A DNA stretch of 64,000 bases from CAYUQT01 sp964596165 (GTDB lineage Bacteria; Planctomycetota; Phycisphaerae; UBA1845; JAFGLZ01): the NCBI GenBank assembly GCA_964596165.1, contig CAZQTW010000023.1, positions 1 to 64,000 of the forward strand, in the 5' to 3' direction. Shown here piece by piece: positions 18,955-27,806 of this stretch. The notes beneath the pieces are model-generated. The model was not told where the DNA came from, searched no databases, and worked only from the letters and a program-made list of their open reading frames with translations. The first letter of the stretch is position 1; each line of letters opens with the position of its first letter. A program made the position numbers and the translations under genes.

Positions 18955-20406
18955 TCAGTACCGGATGCGCTGTCTGGCGGTGGGGATGCGGAGTTGCTCG
19001 CGGTACTTGACAACGGTGCGGCGGGAGAGCTTGATGCCCTCGGCCTGCAGGAGGGTGGCGATCTCGCCGTCGTTGAGTGGCTTGGTCTTGTCCTCGTTGT
19101 CGATGATTTCCTTCACGCGGGCCTTGACGCTGTCCCAACTGGTCGATTCGCCGCTGGCGGTCTCGGTTCCGCCGGTGAAGAACATGCGAAGCGGATAGAT
19201 TCCGCGGGGCGTCTGCATGTATTTCTCGGCGACTGTTCGACTAATCGTCGACGGATCGCAGCCCAATTCCTGCGCCAGGTCATTCATCCGAAGGATCTTG
19301 AGCCCCGACGGTCCGTTGTCGAGGAAATCGCGTTGGCGCTGGACGACTATTTTGGCGACCTCGAGCAGCCGTTGCTGGCGGTAGTGCACGGCGTCGATGA
19401 TGGCGGACGCCGCCTCGATGTTTTTACGAATGAAATCGCGGGCCGCCCGATCTTGCTTGCTTGCGATGAGCAGGCGCCGGTAGAGAGGCGAAATGCGAAG
19501 CCTCGGAAAACTTCCCCTAGCCAGCCGAACCGTATAGCCGTCTCCTTCGTCGTCGTAGTCCACGATAATATCCGGCGTGATGAGCGGGACTTCGTGTTCC
19601 GTAATCAACATTCCGGGATGCGGGTGGAGCTTGGCGATGTTGGCGACCGCCTGCTTGACCTCGTCGATCGAGCACCCGAGGGCCTTCGCGACGGCAGGAT
19701 AGCGGTTCTTCTCGATATCCGTCAGATGATGACGGATGATCCGTTCCTCGATGTCGTGCCGGCCCGGCATGGCGTCGAGCTGCAGCAGCAGACACTCTTT
19801 GAGGTCGCGCGCACCGACGCCCGCGGGTTCGAGTTCCTGAACGGCGAGCAGTGCGTCCTCCACGATGTCCAACGGCAAGGGCGGGGCCACCGAGGTCATG
19901 ATTTCCTCGAGGGGGGTTCGAAGGTAGCCGTCCTCATCAATGTGATTGATGATCTGCTCGCCGGCCCGTTTGATCTCGGGCTTCTCCTCGACGAGCGACC
20001 ACTGTTGCAGCAGGTACTCCTGCAACGAGATGGGGCGACTGACGGTATTGGCCATCGCATCGAGCTTGGCGTCTCGCTCGCCGTCGCCGTGCGCCCGGGG
20101 GACATAGGGCCGATCCCCAAAATCGAGATCGTATTCTTTTGAGAGTTCCTCGAGGCGGCCAAACCCGTCGTCCGGTTCATCCCCGGCCGACGGCTCGGCC
20201 TCCGTTCGAGCGGGGGCTTCACGGGACGTTTCGGCGACCGGCTGAACCACCTCCAAGGCCGGATTGCTCTCCATTTCTTGTTGGAGGCGCTGTTCGAGTG
20301 CGAGGAGGGGCAGCTGCAGAATGTCCATCGACTGAATGAGCTGCGGCGTCAGTCGCTGTTCCTGACGAAGGACTTGGGCGGCGATTTGGGAGAGGTACTG
20401 AGACAT
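18955..20406 (-). CDS. rpoN: RNA polymerase sigma-54 factor
   Basis: 483 aa. Starts MSQYLSQIAAQVLRQEQRLTPQLIQSMDILQLPLLALEQRLQ-like region I (glutamine-rich, contacts activators), an acidic linker, the core-binding region (about 110-300) and, at the C-terminus, the RpoN box around RRTVVKYREQLRIPTARQR that recognises the -24 promoter element. Sigma-54 directs RNA polymerase to -24/-12 promoters and needs an AAA+ activator. The NifA-like activator and the amtB -24/-12 promoter found near 47 kb in this same window are likely partners. It lies 25 bases downstream of recR and may be co-transcribed with the dnaX-ybaB-recR block. Confidence 0.96.
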   Translation of the reverse strand: MSQYLSQIAAQVLRQEQRLTPQLIQSMDILQLPLLALEQRLQQEMESNPALEVVQPVAETSREAPARTEAEPSAGDEPDDGFGRLEELSKEYDLDFGDRPYVPRAHGDGERDAKLDAMANTVSRPISLQEYLLQQWSLVEEKPEIKRAGEQIINHIDEDGYLRTPLEEIMTSVAPPLPLDIVEDALLAVQELEPAGVGARDLKECLLLQLDAMPGRHDIEERIIRHHLTDIEKNRYPAVAKALGCSIDEVKQAVANIAKLHPHPGMLITEHEVPLITPDIIVDYDDEGDGYTVRLARGSFPRLRISPLYRRLLIASKQDRAARDFIRKNIEAASAIIDAVHYRQQRLLEVAKIVVQRQRDFLDNGPSGLKILRMNDLAQELGCDPSTISRTVAEKYMQTPRGIYPLRMFFTGGTETASGESTSWDSVKARVKEIIDNEDKTKPLNDGEIATLLQAEGIKLSRRTVVKYREQLRIPTARQRIRY

Positions 20407-20431
20407 TACTCGCCTCTACGGTCCGGCCCGC

Positions 20432-21034
20432 CTAGAGCGGCCTGCGTCCTTCGATGGCATCCGCCAGCATGGCCTTGGTGGCATACTCCATTTGAGACCC
20501 CGTCGGGAGCCCTCTGGCCAGGCGTGACAGGGTCACATTCAGGCCGGCCAGGAGACTTCGAATGTACATCGCCGTCCCGTCTCCCTCCAGAGTCGGGTTC
20601 GTGGCCAACACCACCTCTTTCACGTTGCCTTTGCGCACGCGCTCGACCAACGCATCGATGGTCAGATCCCCGGGCTCGACGCCATCGAGCGGGGCGAGGT
20701 GTCCCATCAGCACGTGGTATACCCCCCGCACCGCGCCCGTGGTTTCCAAGGACAGCACATCCTTCGGCTGTTCGACCACGACGATCTGCGACCGATCGCG
20801 ATGCGGGTCCGTACAGATCGGACACGGATCTTCCTCCGTGAGATTATAGCATATGGAGCAGGGATGTACGTTCTTCTTGACATCCCGTATGGCGTCCGCA
20901 AGCAGAAGGGCTTGGTCCGGCGGCAGTTTGAGGAGGTGGAACGTGATTCGCTCGGCGCTGCGCGGGCCGATTCCGGGGAGCTTCTGAAGCTCCGCCTGCA
21001 ATCGTGCGAGGGATTCGCTGACGTGTGGTCCCAT
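20432..21034 (-). CDS. recR: Recombination protein RecR
   Basis: 200 aa from the ATG with GGAAGG about 5 nt upstream; an ATG eight codons earlier is open but lacks the site and would exceed the usual length. Helix-hairpin-helix LQKLPGIGPRSAERITFHLL, zinc finger CSICYNLTEEDPCPIC, Toprim domain with VVEQPKDV and HLAPLDGVEPGDL, and the C-terminal LARGLPTGSQMEYA. RecR acts with RecF/RecO to load RecA at gaps in DNA. It sits in the conserved dnaX-ybaB-recR order seen in many bacteria. Confidence 0.96.
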   Translation of the reverse strand: MGPHVSESLARLQAELQKLPGIGPRSAERITFHLLKLPPDQALLLADAIRDVKKNVHPCSICYNLTEEDPCPICTDPHRDRSQIVVVEQPKDVLSLETTGAVRGVYHVLMGHLAPLDGVEPGDLTIDALVERVRKGNVKEVVLATNPTLEGDGTAMYIRSLLAGLNVTLSRLARGLPTGSQMEYATKAMLADAIEGRRPL

Positions 21035-21106
21035 GATGACCTTCCGCCGTATAGGCACCGGCTCAGCGAGGGGTGCCAGGGGTTTTCATACCTCCGGTAT
21101 CCCTCG

Positions 21107-21463
21107 CTAGGGGTCGGCTTGCTGTCCGCCGCCGAGCAAGCCTTCCATCCCCGGTATGTTGAATCCTCCCGCGACCTGCGCCATGGCCTCCTTGGCCTGC
21201 TGTTGGGCCTTTGCGGCAGCCGCCTGGATCGCCGACTTGACGAACTCCTCCAGCATTTCCGCGTCGCCCGTCTGCAAGGCCTGAGGGCTGATCTTGATGT
21301 CGAGGAGTTCGCCGCGGCCGTTCACCTTTGCCGTGACCATGCCGCCTCCGCTTGCCGCTTCATGCGTTGACTTGGCCAAGCCGGCCTGCGCTTCGGCCAG
21401 GCGCTGCTTCATCTGAAGGGCCTGTTTCATCAAGCCCCCCAGGTTTGTCAGGTTTTCAAACAT
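21107..21463 (-). CDS. ybaB: YbaB/EbfC nucleoid-associated protein
   Basis: 118 aa. Contains NLGGLMKQALQMKQRLAEAQ, followed by the short beta segment GGGMVTAKVNGRGELLDIKI and a C-terminal helix, the typical YbaB fold. The family forms dimers that bind DNA and modulate the nucleoid. The ATG used has GGAG about 11 nt upstream; a GTG four codons earlier is possible. The C-terminus ends in a Gly/Met-rich tail as in many members. Located between dnaX and recR, the conserved context for this gene. Confidence 0.93.
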   Translation of the reverse strand: MFENLTNLGGLMKQALQMKQRLAEAQAGLAKSTHEAASGGGMVTAKVNGRGELLDIKISPQALQTGDAEMLEEFVKSAIQAAAAKAQQQAKEAMAQVAGGFNIPGMEGLLGGGQQADP

Positions 21464-21583
21464 AAATGCATTCACTCCGCCTTGAACGGGCTCGGAACGA
21501 GGCCGTTCAGTGTCCAAGGACGCCCTGCATCGGCAGGTTTGCGCTCCCGCGAGATTGTGCGTTACCAGCCGTCGAGAGGGATC

Positions 21584-23137
21584 TCATCCGCCACCTGTCG
21601 GTTGGGTCTTCGTTTCGGCCTGACCGGAGGGCCAGTGCTGCCGCGGTGCGGAGTTGTGAGGACCTTCCTTTTCGATATTGGTCAGCTCCGCGTCAAAGAG
21701 CTCAATGGTTCTTCGAACAAGAGGCTCGGCGAGTGCGGCCCTTCGCTCTTCCTTGCAGACCGACGCCGCTCGATCCGGAACGACGGGGATCGTCTGAGAA
21801 TCAACGGTCGGTCCGCGATTGGTTGGGTCGGTCGCCGGACGGCGGTGGGCTTGATCGACCGGTCGACGCGTCTCGGATCCTCCGGCGGGCGTTTGCGCGG
21901 GGCGTGTCGGAGCGCTGCCCCCGGCGCGGCCCGGCTCCGGCGCCGCGACGCGCGGGGCGTGAGCGACCTTTGTCGAGGGGGAACCTTGTGAAGCGCCGCC
22001 CGCCAGGTTCAGATCGGCGAGAAGCTTTTCGATGGAGGCGAATCGTTCCATGGAGGCCAGCCGAACCAACGCGGCCTCGGTGAGCGCTCGCCCCGAGCCG
22101 CTGAATCGAACGCTTCGCCGCAGCTCCTCGAGTACGGTGATCATGTAGGGGAAGCACGCCGCGTCAAACCGGGCGGCTTGTGCACCGAGGCGCTCGCGGA
22201 CGGGCCCGGGGAGATCGACCAAGGACGTATCGGCGCCGCAGACTCGAATCACCATCAACTGCCGCATATAGTCGATCAGGGCGGCGCAGAGTTGATCGAG
22301 GTTGTGCCCCGCGTTGATGCAACGATCCAATCCCTCCAAAGCACCCGCCGGTTCGTTTGCCGCCAGCCGGTCGACCAGGTCGGCGAGAAGCTCGTCATGA
22401 GGTGAAGGAAGTATCTCGTCGATCAGGTCGATGCTTAGTCTGTCGGCGCCGAGCGAGAGCAGTTGGTCGAGCAACGAGAGCGCATCCCGCATGGATCCGT
22501 TTGCCAAGCGTGCGACCCGCCGCACCACAACGTCCTCGGCCGAGACGCCCTCGGCGGCCAGGATCGTGTTCAGTTGGGCGGCGATCTTGTCCACGCTGAT
22601 GCTGCGGAAGTCAAACCTTTGACAACGGCTGTGGATCGTTGCCGGGACGCGTTGGGGTTCGGTGGTCGCGAAGATGAACTTGACGTGTGCCGGAGGCTCC
22701 TCCAGCGTTTTGAGCAGGGCGTTAAAGGCGCCCTGACTGAGCATGTGCACTTCGTCGATGATGTAGACCTTGTATCGAGCACGGGCGGGTCGATAGATGG
22801 TGTTGCTCCGCAATTCGCGGATATTGTCGACGCCGGTGTTGCTCGCCGCGTCGATTTCGATGACGTCGATGTCCCGCCCCTCGGCGGCCGACCGGCACAC
22901 GTCGCACGTGCCGCACGGCGTCGTCGTCGGTCGATCGACACTGAGGCAGTTGAGGGCCTTGGCCAAGATGCGGGCCATCGAGGTCTTGCCCACACCGCGC
23001 GTGCCGGTAAACAGATACCCGTGATGAATGCGTCCGGAGGCGACCGCGTTCTTGAGTGTCGTGGCGATCGCTTCCTGGCCGACGATGTCGTCGAAGGTTC
23101 GGCTGCGATACTTGCGTGCAAGAACGGTGTAGCTCAT
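21584..23137 (-). CDS. dnaX: DNA polymerase III gamma/tau subunit
   Basis: 517 aa. AAA+ clamp-loader ATPase: VLARKYRSRTFDDIVGQEAI at the start, Walker A GTRGVGKTS, zinc-binding Cys cluster with CGTCDVC, Walker B YIIDEVHMLS, sensor ATTEPQRVPATIHSRCQRFDF. These are diagnostic for DnaX. The C-terminal third (about 385-517) is Pro/Arg/Ala-rich with a short helical end; the long tau-specific domains of E. coli are not recognisable, so it may serve mainly as gamma/short tau. Ribosome site before the ATG is weak. It is immediately preceded by the SRP RNA gene, the same order as in Bacillus subtilis (scr-dnaX-yaaK-recR). Confidence 0.95.
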   Translation of the reverse strand: MSYTVLARKYRSRTFDDIVGQEAIATTLKNAVASGRIHHGYLFTGTRGVGKTSMARILAKALNCLSVDRPTTTPCGTCDVCRSAAEGRDIDVIEIDAASNTGVDNIRELRSNTIYRPARARYKVYIIDEVHMLSQGAFNALLKTLEEPPAHVKFIFATTEPQRVPATIHSRCQRFDFRSISVDKIAAQLNTILAAEGVSAEDVVVRRVARLANGSMRDALSLLDQLLSLGADRLSIDLIDEILPSPHDELLADLVDRLAANEPAGALEGLDRCINAGHNLDQLCAALIDYMRQLMVIRVCGADTSLVDLPGPVRERLGAQAARFDAACFPYMITVLEELRRSVRFSGSGRALTEAALVRLASMERFASIEKLLADLNLAGGASQGSPSTKVAHAPRVAAPEPGRAGGSAPTRPAQTPAGGSETRRPVDQAHRRPATDPTNRGPTVDSQTIPVVPDRAASVCKEERRAALAEPLVRRTIELFDAELTNIEKEGPHNSAPRQHWPSGQAETKTQPTGGG

Positions 23138-23164
23138 GGCGCGTCCGTTTGACGATGGTCTGAA

Positions 23165-23460
23165 ACAAAAGACCGTGCGGCACCCGTCGATTCAGGATAT
23201 CGCAACATTCGACACGCGTCTGCTCAGGTCAGGTTGCCCCACGGCACATAAGGCGCCATGGGTGGGCTGCTCCGGTCAAGGTCTGACCCGTTGTCCACGT
23301 ACCCTATTGCATGGGACCCGGCCCTCAACGCCTCCGCGTGTCAAAGCGGTTGTGACCTCCTGAACCTCATGGGTGCGTTCGGCCCCGCATAACCGGTTTT
23401 CGGGTCACCCGCCTTTCGGCGGACTCAGGGCACCGGTAGCACCCCACCTAGCACGGCCTA
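23165..23460 (-). ncRNA. ffs: Large-type bacterial SRP RNA (Alu plus S domain)
   Basis: Read on the minus strand, this segment follows the B. subtilis scRNA order of conserved blocks: GTGCTAGGTGGGG near the 5' end, CGGTGCCCTG, GGGCCGAA, GAGGTTC, GGGTCC and GCAATAGGG, then the S-domain GTCAG ... AGCAGC internal loop (about 23265-23290), the return strand CCTTATGTGCCGTGGGGCAACC, and a 3' end GAATCGACGGGTGCCGCACGG running into TTTTGTTT (23161-23170). The 5' GCCGTGC (23451-23457) can pair with the 3' GCACGGT. About 290 nt, so it includes the Alu domain found in Gram-positives and archaea rather than the short 4.5S form. It binds Ffh for membrane-protein targeting. It lies about 30 bases upstream of dnaX. 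Ends are approximate. The apical loop is not the usual GGAA. Confidence 0.88.
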
Positions 23461-23494
23461 TATCGATTGGGACTTCGCAGGATGTTCGTGTTCA

Positions 23495-24544
23495 CTACGG
23501 CGATCGTGAAACCGACGCCTCCTCCGAACCCTTCCTTCGAACGGTATCCAAGTTCATCCGCTCTATGATCACGTCCGTAACGGGACGATCGTTCGCGTCG
23601 ACCTCCACCCGCCCGATCTTCCGAAGCGTTTCCAGAGACTCCGGGCCGATCGCCTTGGCGAAAGCGGTGTATTTGGCATCCCACTGTTTGACTCGTCGGA
23701 GGCAGATGAAGAACTGGCAACTCGCGGAGTCCAAATCGTCGCCCGACAGCGACATGGCCACGGTCCCCTCTTCGAAAGGCGTATCGTTGAGTTCTGCCTT
23801 GATGGTCCTGCCGTCCCTGCGCAAACCGGAGCCGTCGTTGTTCGGGCAGCCGCCCAGAACCGCCACTCCGGGATAGAGCCGGAAGAACTTCAGACGGTTG
23901 TAAAATCCGTTTTCGACAAGCTCTACGAAGTTGGCCACGGTATTCGGCGCCTTGTCATACAGCAGACCGAGTCGAATGGTGCCGTAGTTGGTGACCATGA
24001 CGACCTCTTTGAGGGCACGAACCTCCAGCCGAAGGCTGTTCGACTTGATTTCGCCCCCATACGGCCGCCATTCGATCATGTAGATGCCTGTTCGGCGCAA
24101 GGCGGTGTAATACTGCCCCATTTCCACCCGGATGCCGACAATTGACTTCGGGGCCAGCGTCACGGGCACGGTCTTGTCCAATGGGCGTATCATCACGTCG
24201 CGGCCGACTTCCTTGCCCTGCCCGTCCACAATGTCGAGGGCTCTAAACCTGTCACCGCTGAAGACATGATCCATCGGCAGGCCCATCGGCGTGTTCTTGT
24301 CCGGTGATGCCGCGTCGGTATTGGGCACGCTCAGAACCACCGGTTCATCCGCGAGGTTCTGGAGCAGGAAATCGATCCACACCGGATCACCGCAATTCAC
24401 GTAGCCGTGGTCACTTGCAATCACGGCCCGCACGGATTGGCGACCGGTGGCCTGTTTCTGGCCCGGGGCTGTGGTCGGTCTGGTGGACTGGGCCAAACTC
24501 ACCGACGCCATGATCGTCCAAACAACGGTGGAGCAATGTAGCAA
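23495..24544 (-). CDS. Secreted cyclophilin-type peptidyl-prolyl isomerase
   Basis: 349 aa, TTG start supported by GGAGG 9 nt upstream; an ATG 11 codons in is the alternative. Short signal peptide (about 1-19, ending SLAQS). Residues about 30-175 form a beta-rich extra domain of unknown role. The cyclophilin domain occupies about 180-325: YGTIRLGLLYDKAPNTVANFVEL, FFRLYPGVAVLGG (catalytic Arg in the place of FHRVIPGF), a gap loop ending SASCQFFI, and YTAFAKAI. It catalyses cis-trans isomerisation of prolyl bonds in exported proteins. The His-to-Phe change in FFR is a mild departure. Lies upstream of the SRP RNA on the same strand. Confidence 0.9.
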   Translation of the reverse strand: MLHCSTVVWTIMASVSLAQSTRPTTAPGQKQATGRQSVRAVIASDHGYVNCGDPVWIDFLLQNLADEPVVLSVPNTDAASPDKNTPMGLPMDHVFSGDRFRALDIVDGQGKEVGRDVMIRPLDKTVPVTLAPKSIVGIRVEMGQYYTALRRTGIYMIEWRPYGGEIKSNSLRLEVRALKEVVMVTNYGTIRLGLLYDKAPNTVANFVELVENGFYNRLKFFRLYPGVAVLGGCPNNDGSGLRRDGRTIKAELNDTPFEEGTVAMSLSGDDLDSASCQFFICLRRVKQWDAKYTAFAKAIGPESLETLRKIGRVEVDANDRPVTDVIIERMNLDTVRRKGSEEASVSRSP

Positions 24545-24698
24545 AGGCTATGTCCTCCGGCGGATAGCACAACACCGTCGTCATCTTGCCCTGAATCACC
24601 CGTGCGTCTCGTCGGCTTGCCGCCAATGGCTAGGGCCGCTCGGGCTTTTCGGCAAGCGGGTAATATAGCATGGTCGCGGACATCCGACAACCAATGCA

Positions 24699-26507
24699 TT
24701 ACGTCCTGACACTGTCTGTTCCGACTTCACGATCGTCGTGAGCAGCCGGCAGAAGACACACATCCTGGACTCGATTGCTGCACAGCCAGCCCAGATCGAC
24801 CGTACCAAAGGGCGCGTCAGGTTCGCCGGTGCGCCAGAAGAAAAGACGGCCACGACGATCGTTCAGACCGACGATCAGGTCCCCCGACCACCAGGCTTGC
24901 CGCAGTCTCTCACCCGCCGCCGTGTACTGCTCGATGACCGTGTCGCCGAGGATCATCTCCTTGACGGCGGGGGAGTTGTCGGTCAGACCCAGGCGACGAA
25001 TGCCGGCAACCTGCAAGTAGCTCAGCGAACGGCAAGGGCCCGCACCCCCATCGTAGATTCTTCTACACACATCAGGTCGGGAAGTTTCCCAGGACAAGAC
25101 TTGTCCGGACTCGTTGGCTGCATACACCTCGTCAGCTGCGACAGTTAGAGCGGTTACGGAGGAGTTGCTGCCTCGATAGATGATGGGTGTTGCTGAAAGG
25201 TCGGTCCGACCTTCAAGACGAACAACGACAGAATCGATGGAGAGCCAGATTCGTCGTTGGGAGTCCACCTGGACGTTGCGAACGGTTTTGGCGGCTCCGG
25301 TCAGATCGGAAAGGAGGGGGACGGCATCTGCGGGCCGGTTGAGTGACCACATCCGTAGCCCCAGTTCGGAGTGTGTGGCGAAGACGCGTTGATCCAACAT
25401 CACCGCACTGTTGAACCCGCCGCGAATGGCCCGGTGGGTCGGAACATCACACGTGAGGGTTGTCCGAACCTCGCCGTCCGCCGGGGCCAGTAAGATCAGT
25501 TCCGACGCTCCGCCAACCACGAGGAGCGGCTCCGGGCCGTCGGCGAATCGGACAGACCGCAAGGGGCCGCAAGACTCTTGCACCTTTCGTCGAAGCCGAG
25601 GCTGTGACGGAGACGAAGGGGAGAGCCAGAGGAGTTCGTCGCCAACAACGACGACGACGGCCTCGCACGGCCTGTGGGGGCGTTCGCCCAGCAGAAGACG
25701 ACGGTACAGCGGCCCGCGGTATTCCTCGCCGAGCCCGCGAATCAGCTCGCCGATCGGTGTTCCCGGTGTTGTTTTGGCCATTTGCTCGAGTTGCCGTACC
25801 ATCCGTTCAATTTGTTCCAGTTGGTTGCGTTTGGCCGCCGTGGCCGCTTCCTGCAATCGGGATCGAATGGACAGTTGCTCCCGCTCGATCGCGCCTCGCT
25901 CGGTTTCTTTTCGCAAACGGTCCAGGGCGTCGGATCGGAAATGGGTGTTGAAGTTTCCGATGATTCGTATTCCCGCGGAGAAGCAGAGGGGGTCGATTGC
26001 TTTGTGGATCGCGGCGTCGATTGATTCCGCCGCACGCCCGTCCACGAGATCCGCGGCGGAAGCCTGTCGTGCCCCTTCGGCCAGGCCGCGCCGGATTGCG
26101 GGTCCGAGATGCTCGCGCACGGTCGACACAGTCGCTTCATCCGCGGAGGGCATGAGTGTCTTGCGGAAGGCCGTCATGTCGGTTGGGTCGACAGGAGGGT
26201 CGAAGATGCCTTGGACGGAGCTCCGACAGCGGTAGTCGTCGCGGGAAATGACTTCGAGGTCTTCCATGGCGAGTGTCTGAGGCCCGAGGCGGACGAACAT
26301 GACCTCCGCCGTTTGCGTCGACGAGATCTCACTTCCGGGCGACGCGCAATGCCGATCGCCTTCGATTGTGACGACCAGAGCGGTCCATCCCGCAGGTATT
26401 CTGACGGACCGTCGGAGAAGGCTGAAGAGTTGGTTCGGTGCGACGACCCTGGCCAGAAGGGTGGGATTCTGAGAAAGCAGGTCCATGTCGAACGGCGTGT
26501 CAGTCAT
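24699..26507 (-). CDS. SPFH (band-7)-like protein with C-terminal beta-propeller
   Basis: 602 aa. Residues about 30-215 resemble an SPFH/prohibitin domain: RIPAGWTALVV (compare the IPPG start in that family), a middle part with SVQGIFDPPVDPTDMTAF, and REHLGPAIRRGLAEG followed by DPLCFSAGIRI. A charged coiled coil (about 215-260) follows, then a propeller of about 320 residues made of repeated VV/LLVVGG, VYAANESGQVLSWET and LIVGLNDRRGRLFFW units. No transmembrane helix is obvious. SPFH proteins organise membrane microdomains; in B. subtilis an SPFH protein (YdjI) recruits the ESCRT-III relative PspA. Here it is the last gene of the ESCRT-like operon, 23 bases after the AAA ATPase, so it could be a membrane platform for it (inference). 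Confidence 0.6.
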   Translation of the reverse strand: MTDTPFDMDLLSQNPTLLARVVAPNQLFSLLRRSVRIPAGWTALVVTIEGDRHCASPGSEISSTQTAEVMFVRLGPQTLAMEDLEVISRDDYRCRSSVQGIFDPPVDPTDMTAFRKTLMPSADEATVSTVREHLGPAIRRGLAEGARQASAADLVDGRAAESIDAAIHKAIDPLCFSAGIRIIGNFNTHFRSDALDRLRKETERGAIEREQLSIRSRLQEAATAAKRNQLEQIERMVRQLEQMAKTTPGTPIGELIRGLGEEYRGPLYRRLLLGERPHRPCEAVVVVVGDELLWLSPSSPSQPRLRRKVQESCGPLRSVRFADGPEPLLVVGGASELILLAPADGEVRTTLTCDVPTHRAIRGGFNSAVMLDQRVFATHSELGLRMWSLNRPADAVPLLSDLTGAAKTVRNVQVDSQRRIWLSIDSVVVRLEGRTDLSATPIIYRGSNSSVTALTVAADEVYAANESGQVLSWETSRPDVCRRIYDGGAGPCRSLSYLQVAGIRRLGLTDNSPAVKEMILGDTVIEQYTAAGERLRQAWWSGDLIVGLNDRRGRLFFWRTGEPDAPFGTVDLGWLCSNRVQDVCLLPAAHDDREVGTDSVRT

Positions 26508-26530
26508 GCCCCGTGTCTCTCCCGTAAGGC

Positions 26531-27655
26531 TTATTGTCCGTCGGCGACGAAGGTTTCAAACCGGGCCAAGTCGCTCGGTTTGACGGAAGGCGGAGTCTCC
26601 CGGATGACGGTCAACAGGTCATCCATCGTGATCGAACGAGGTTCGCGCCCGCCAACGGATTCGATAAACGGCCGCGAAGCGGCTCGGATCGCGATGTTCT
26701 TAATGTCGGCGCCACTGTAACCGTCCAGCACGTCGCACAGTCGGCCGAGATCGACATCGTCGGCGAGCGGACGATGTTCCAGATACATCTCCAACATCTT
26801 ATAACGCGCGGGCGCGTCAGGCAGAGGGATATAGACCTGTGTGTCGAGGCGACCCGGCCGCAGCATCGCCTCGTCGAGCATCCAGGGCCTGTTGGTCGCG
26901 CCGATGAACAGGAGTGCCCGGTCGGCGGATCGGTCAAAGCCTTCCAGTTCCTGGAGAATCTGCGGAACGACCCGCTGCATGACGGCGGAGGAGTCGGTCT
27001 GACGTCGGGGCACGAGGGCCTCGACCTCATCGATGAAAATGACGCTCTTGGGTTCGGCCTTGGCGGCCTCGAAGAGCCGCCGGATATTCTGCTCGGCCTC
27101 GCCGACCCATTTGCTCATGACCTGCGCGGGGCTGATGACGAAGCAGGTGGCATCGAGTTCATGAGCGGTAGCCTTGGCGAGCATGGTCTTGCCGGTTCCG
27201 GGCGGGCCATAGAGCAGGAGCCCACCGCCCGGCGTGATGCCGTAACGTTGGGCCAACTCCGCGTGCATGAAGGGGTAGATCATCTTCAGACGGATCTCCT
27301 GCTTCACGTCCTCCATCCCGGCGACGTCGTCGAAGCCGATGTCGGGTTTCTCGCGGACGATCCATTCGGAGGCGTCAGCACCCTTGTCCACCTCCCTTTC
27401 GCGAGCGGCCGAGCGGGCCGGCCCTGGTGCATGCCCTGCCTTGCGCCGGTCGCATTCCCGGGCCAACTCGATCAGTTCGCGGGCGTAGGCCTCGTGTTGT
27501 TGGCGTGATGTCGCGGACTTGGCTGCCTCGGCCAACTCGATCATGGCCTCGGCCGCTTCGAGGAGATAGGTCTTGGCGACGGCGTAGTCGCCCTTCTTGT
27601 AGGCGGCGAGCCCCTTGGTCTTCATGCGGTCAAACGTGGCGAAAGAAATAGCCAT
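26531..27655 (-). CDS. MIT-domain Vps4/katanin-like AAA ATPase
   Basis: 374 aa from the ATG chosen (a GTG two codons earlier is also open; no strong ribosome site). Residues 5-72 form a three-helix MIT-like domain (KGLAAYKKGDYAVAKTYLLE, then HEAYARELIELARE). After a linker comes one AAA domain: Walker A GPPGTGKT (150-157), pore loop SKWVGEAE (181-188, very close to SKWMGESE of Vps4), Walker B FIDEVEAL, sensor region GATNRPWMLDEAMLRPGRLD and IPLPD. The C-terminus PPSVKPSDLARFETFVADGQ resembles the final helix special to Vps4/katanin/spastin. The Vps4 beta-insert is missing, as in several relatives. In eukaryotes and archaea this ATPase disassembles ESCRT-III filaments. Its neighbours here are three ESCRT-III-like proteins. 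Confidence 0.85.
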   Translation of the reverse strand: MAISFATFDRMKTKGLAAYKKGDYAVAKTYLLEAAEAMIELAEAAKSATSRQQHEAYARELIELARECDRRKAGHAPGPARSAAREREVDKGADASEWIVREKPDIGFDDVAGMEDVKQEIRLKMIYPFMHAELAQRYGITPGGGLLLYGPPGTGKTMLAKATAHELDATCFVISPAQVMSKWVGEAEQNIRRLFEAAKAEPKSVIFIDEVEALVPRRQTDSSAVMQRVVPQILQELEGFDRSADRALLFIGATNRPWMLDEAMLRPGRLDTQVYIPLPDAPARYKMLEMYLEHRPLADDVDLGRLCDVLDGYSGADIKNIAIRAASRPFIESVGGREPRSITMDDLLTVIRETPPSVKPSDLARFETFVADGQ

Positions 27656-27776
27656 AGGCACGAGAAGAATCTACAAATCAACAAGTCAACACGTCGAAAG
27701 ATCAACAAATCCGTGAAGCCACATACGGTTGCCAAGAGTCACCCTGTCTCCATGAATAGGCTCTGGACTGCGGGGT

Positions 27777-27806
27777 CGTGTCGACTTTTCGACGTGTCGA
27801 CGTGTC
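27777..27806. repeat. Short GTCGAC-type repeats after ESCRT-III-like gene
   Basis: An exact tandem pair of GACGTGTC (27791-27798 and 27799-27806), preceded by GTCGAC-TTTT-GTCGAC-like symmetry, lies at the stop codon of the ESCRT-III-like gene. Related AT-richer words (CAACA, GTCAACACGTCGA) recur at 27676-27705. The 149-base gap to the AAA gene is the largest in the operon and could carry an extra promoter or processing site. Confidence 0.5.

Noticed and set aside
23138..23363. Short open frame between dnaX and the cyclophilin gene
   Set aside because: Explained by the SRP RNA on the minus strand.
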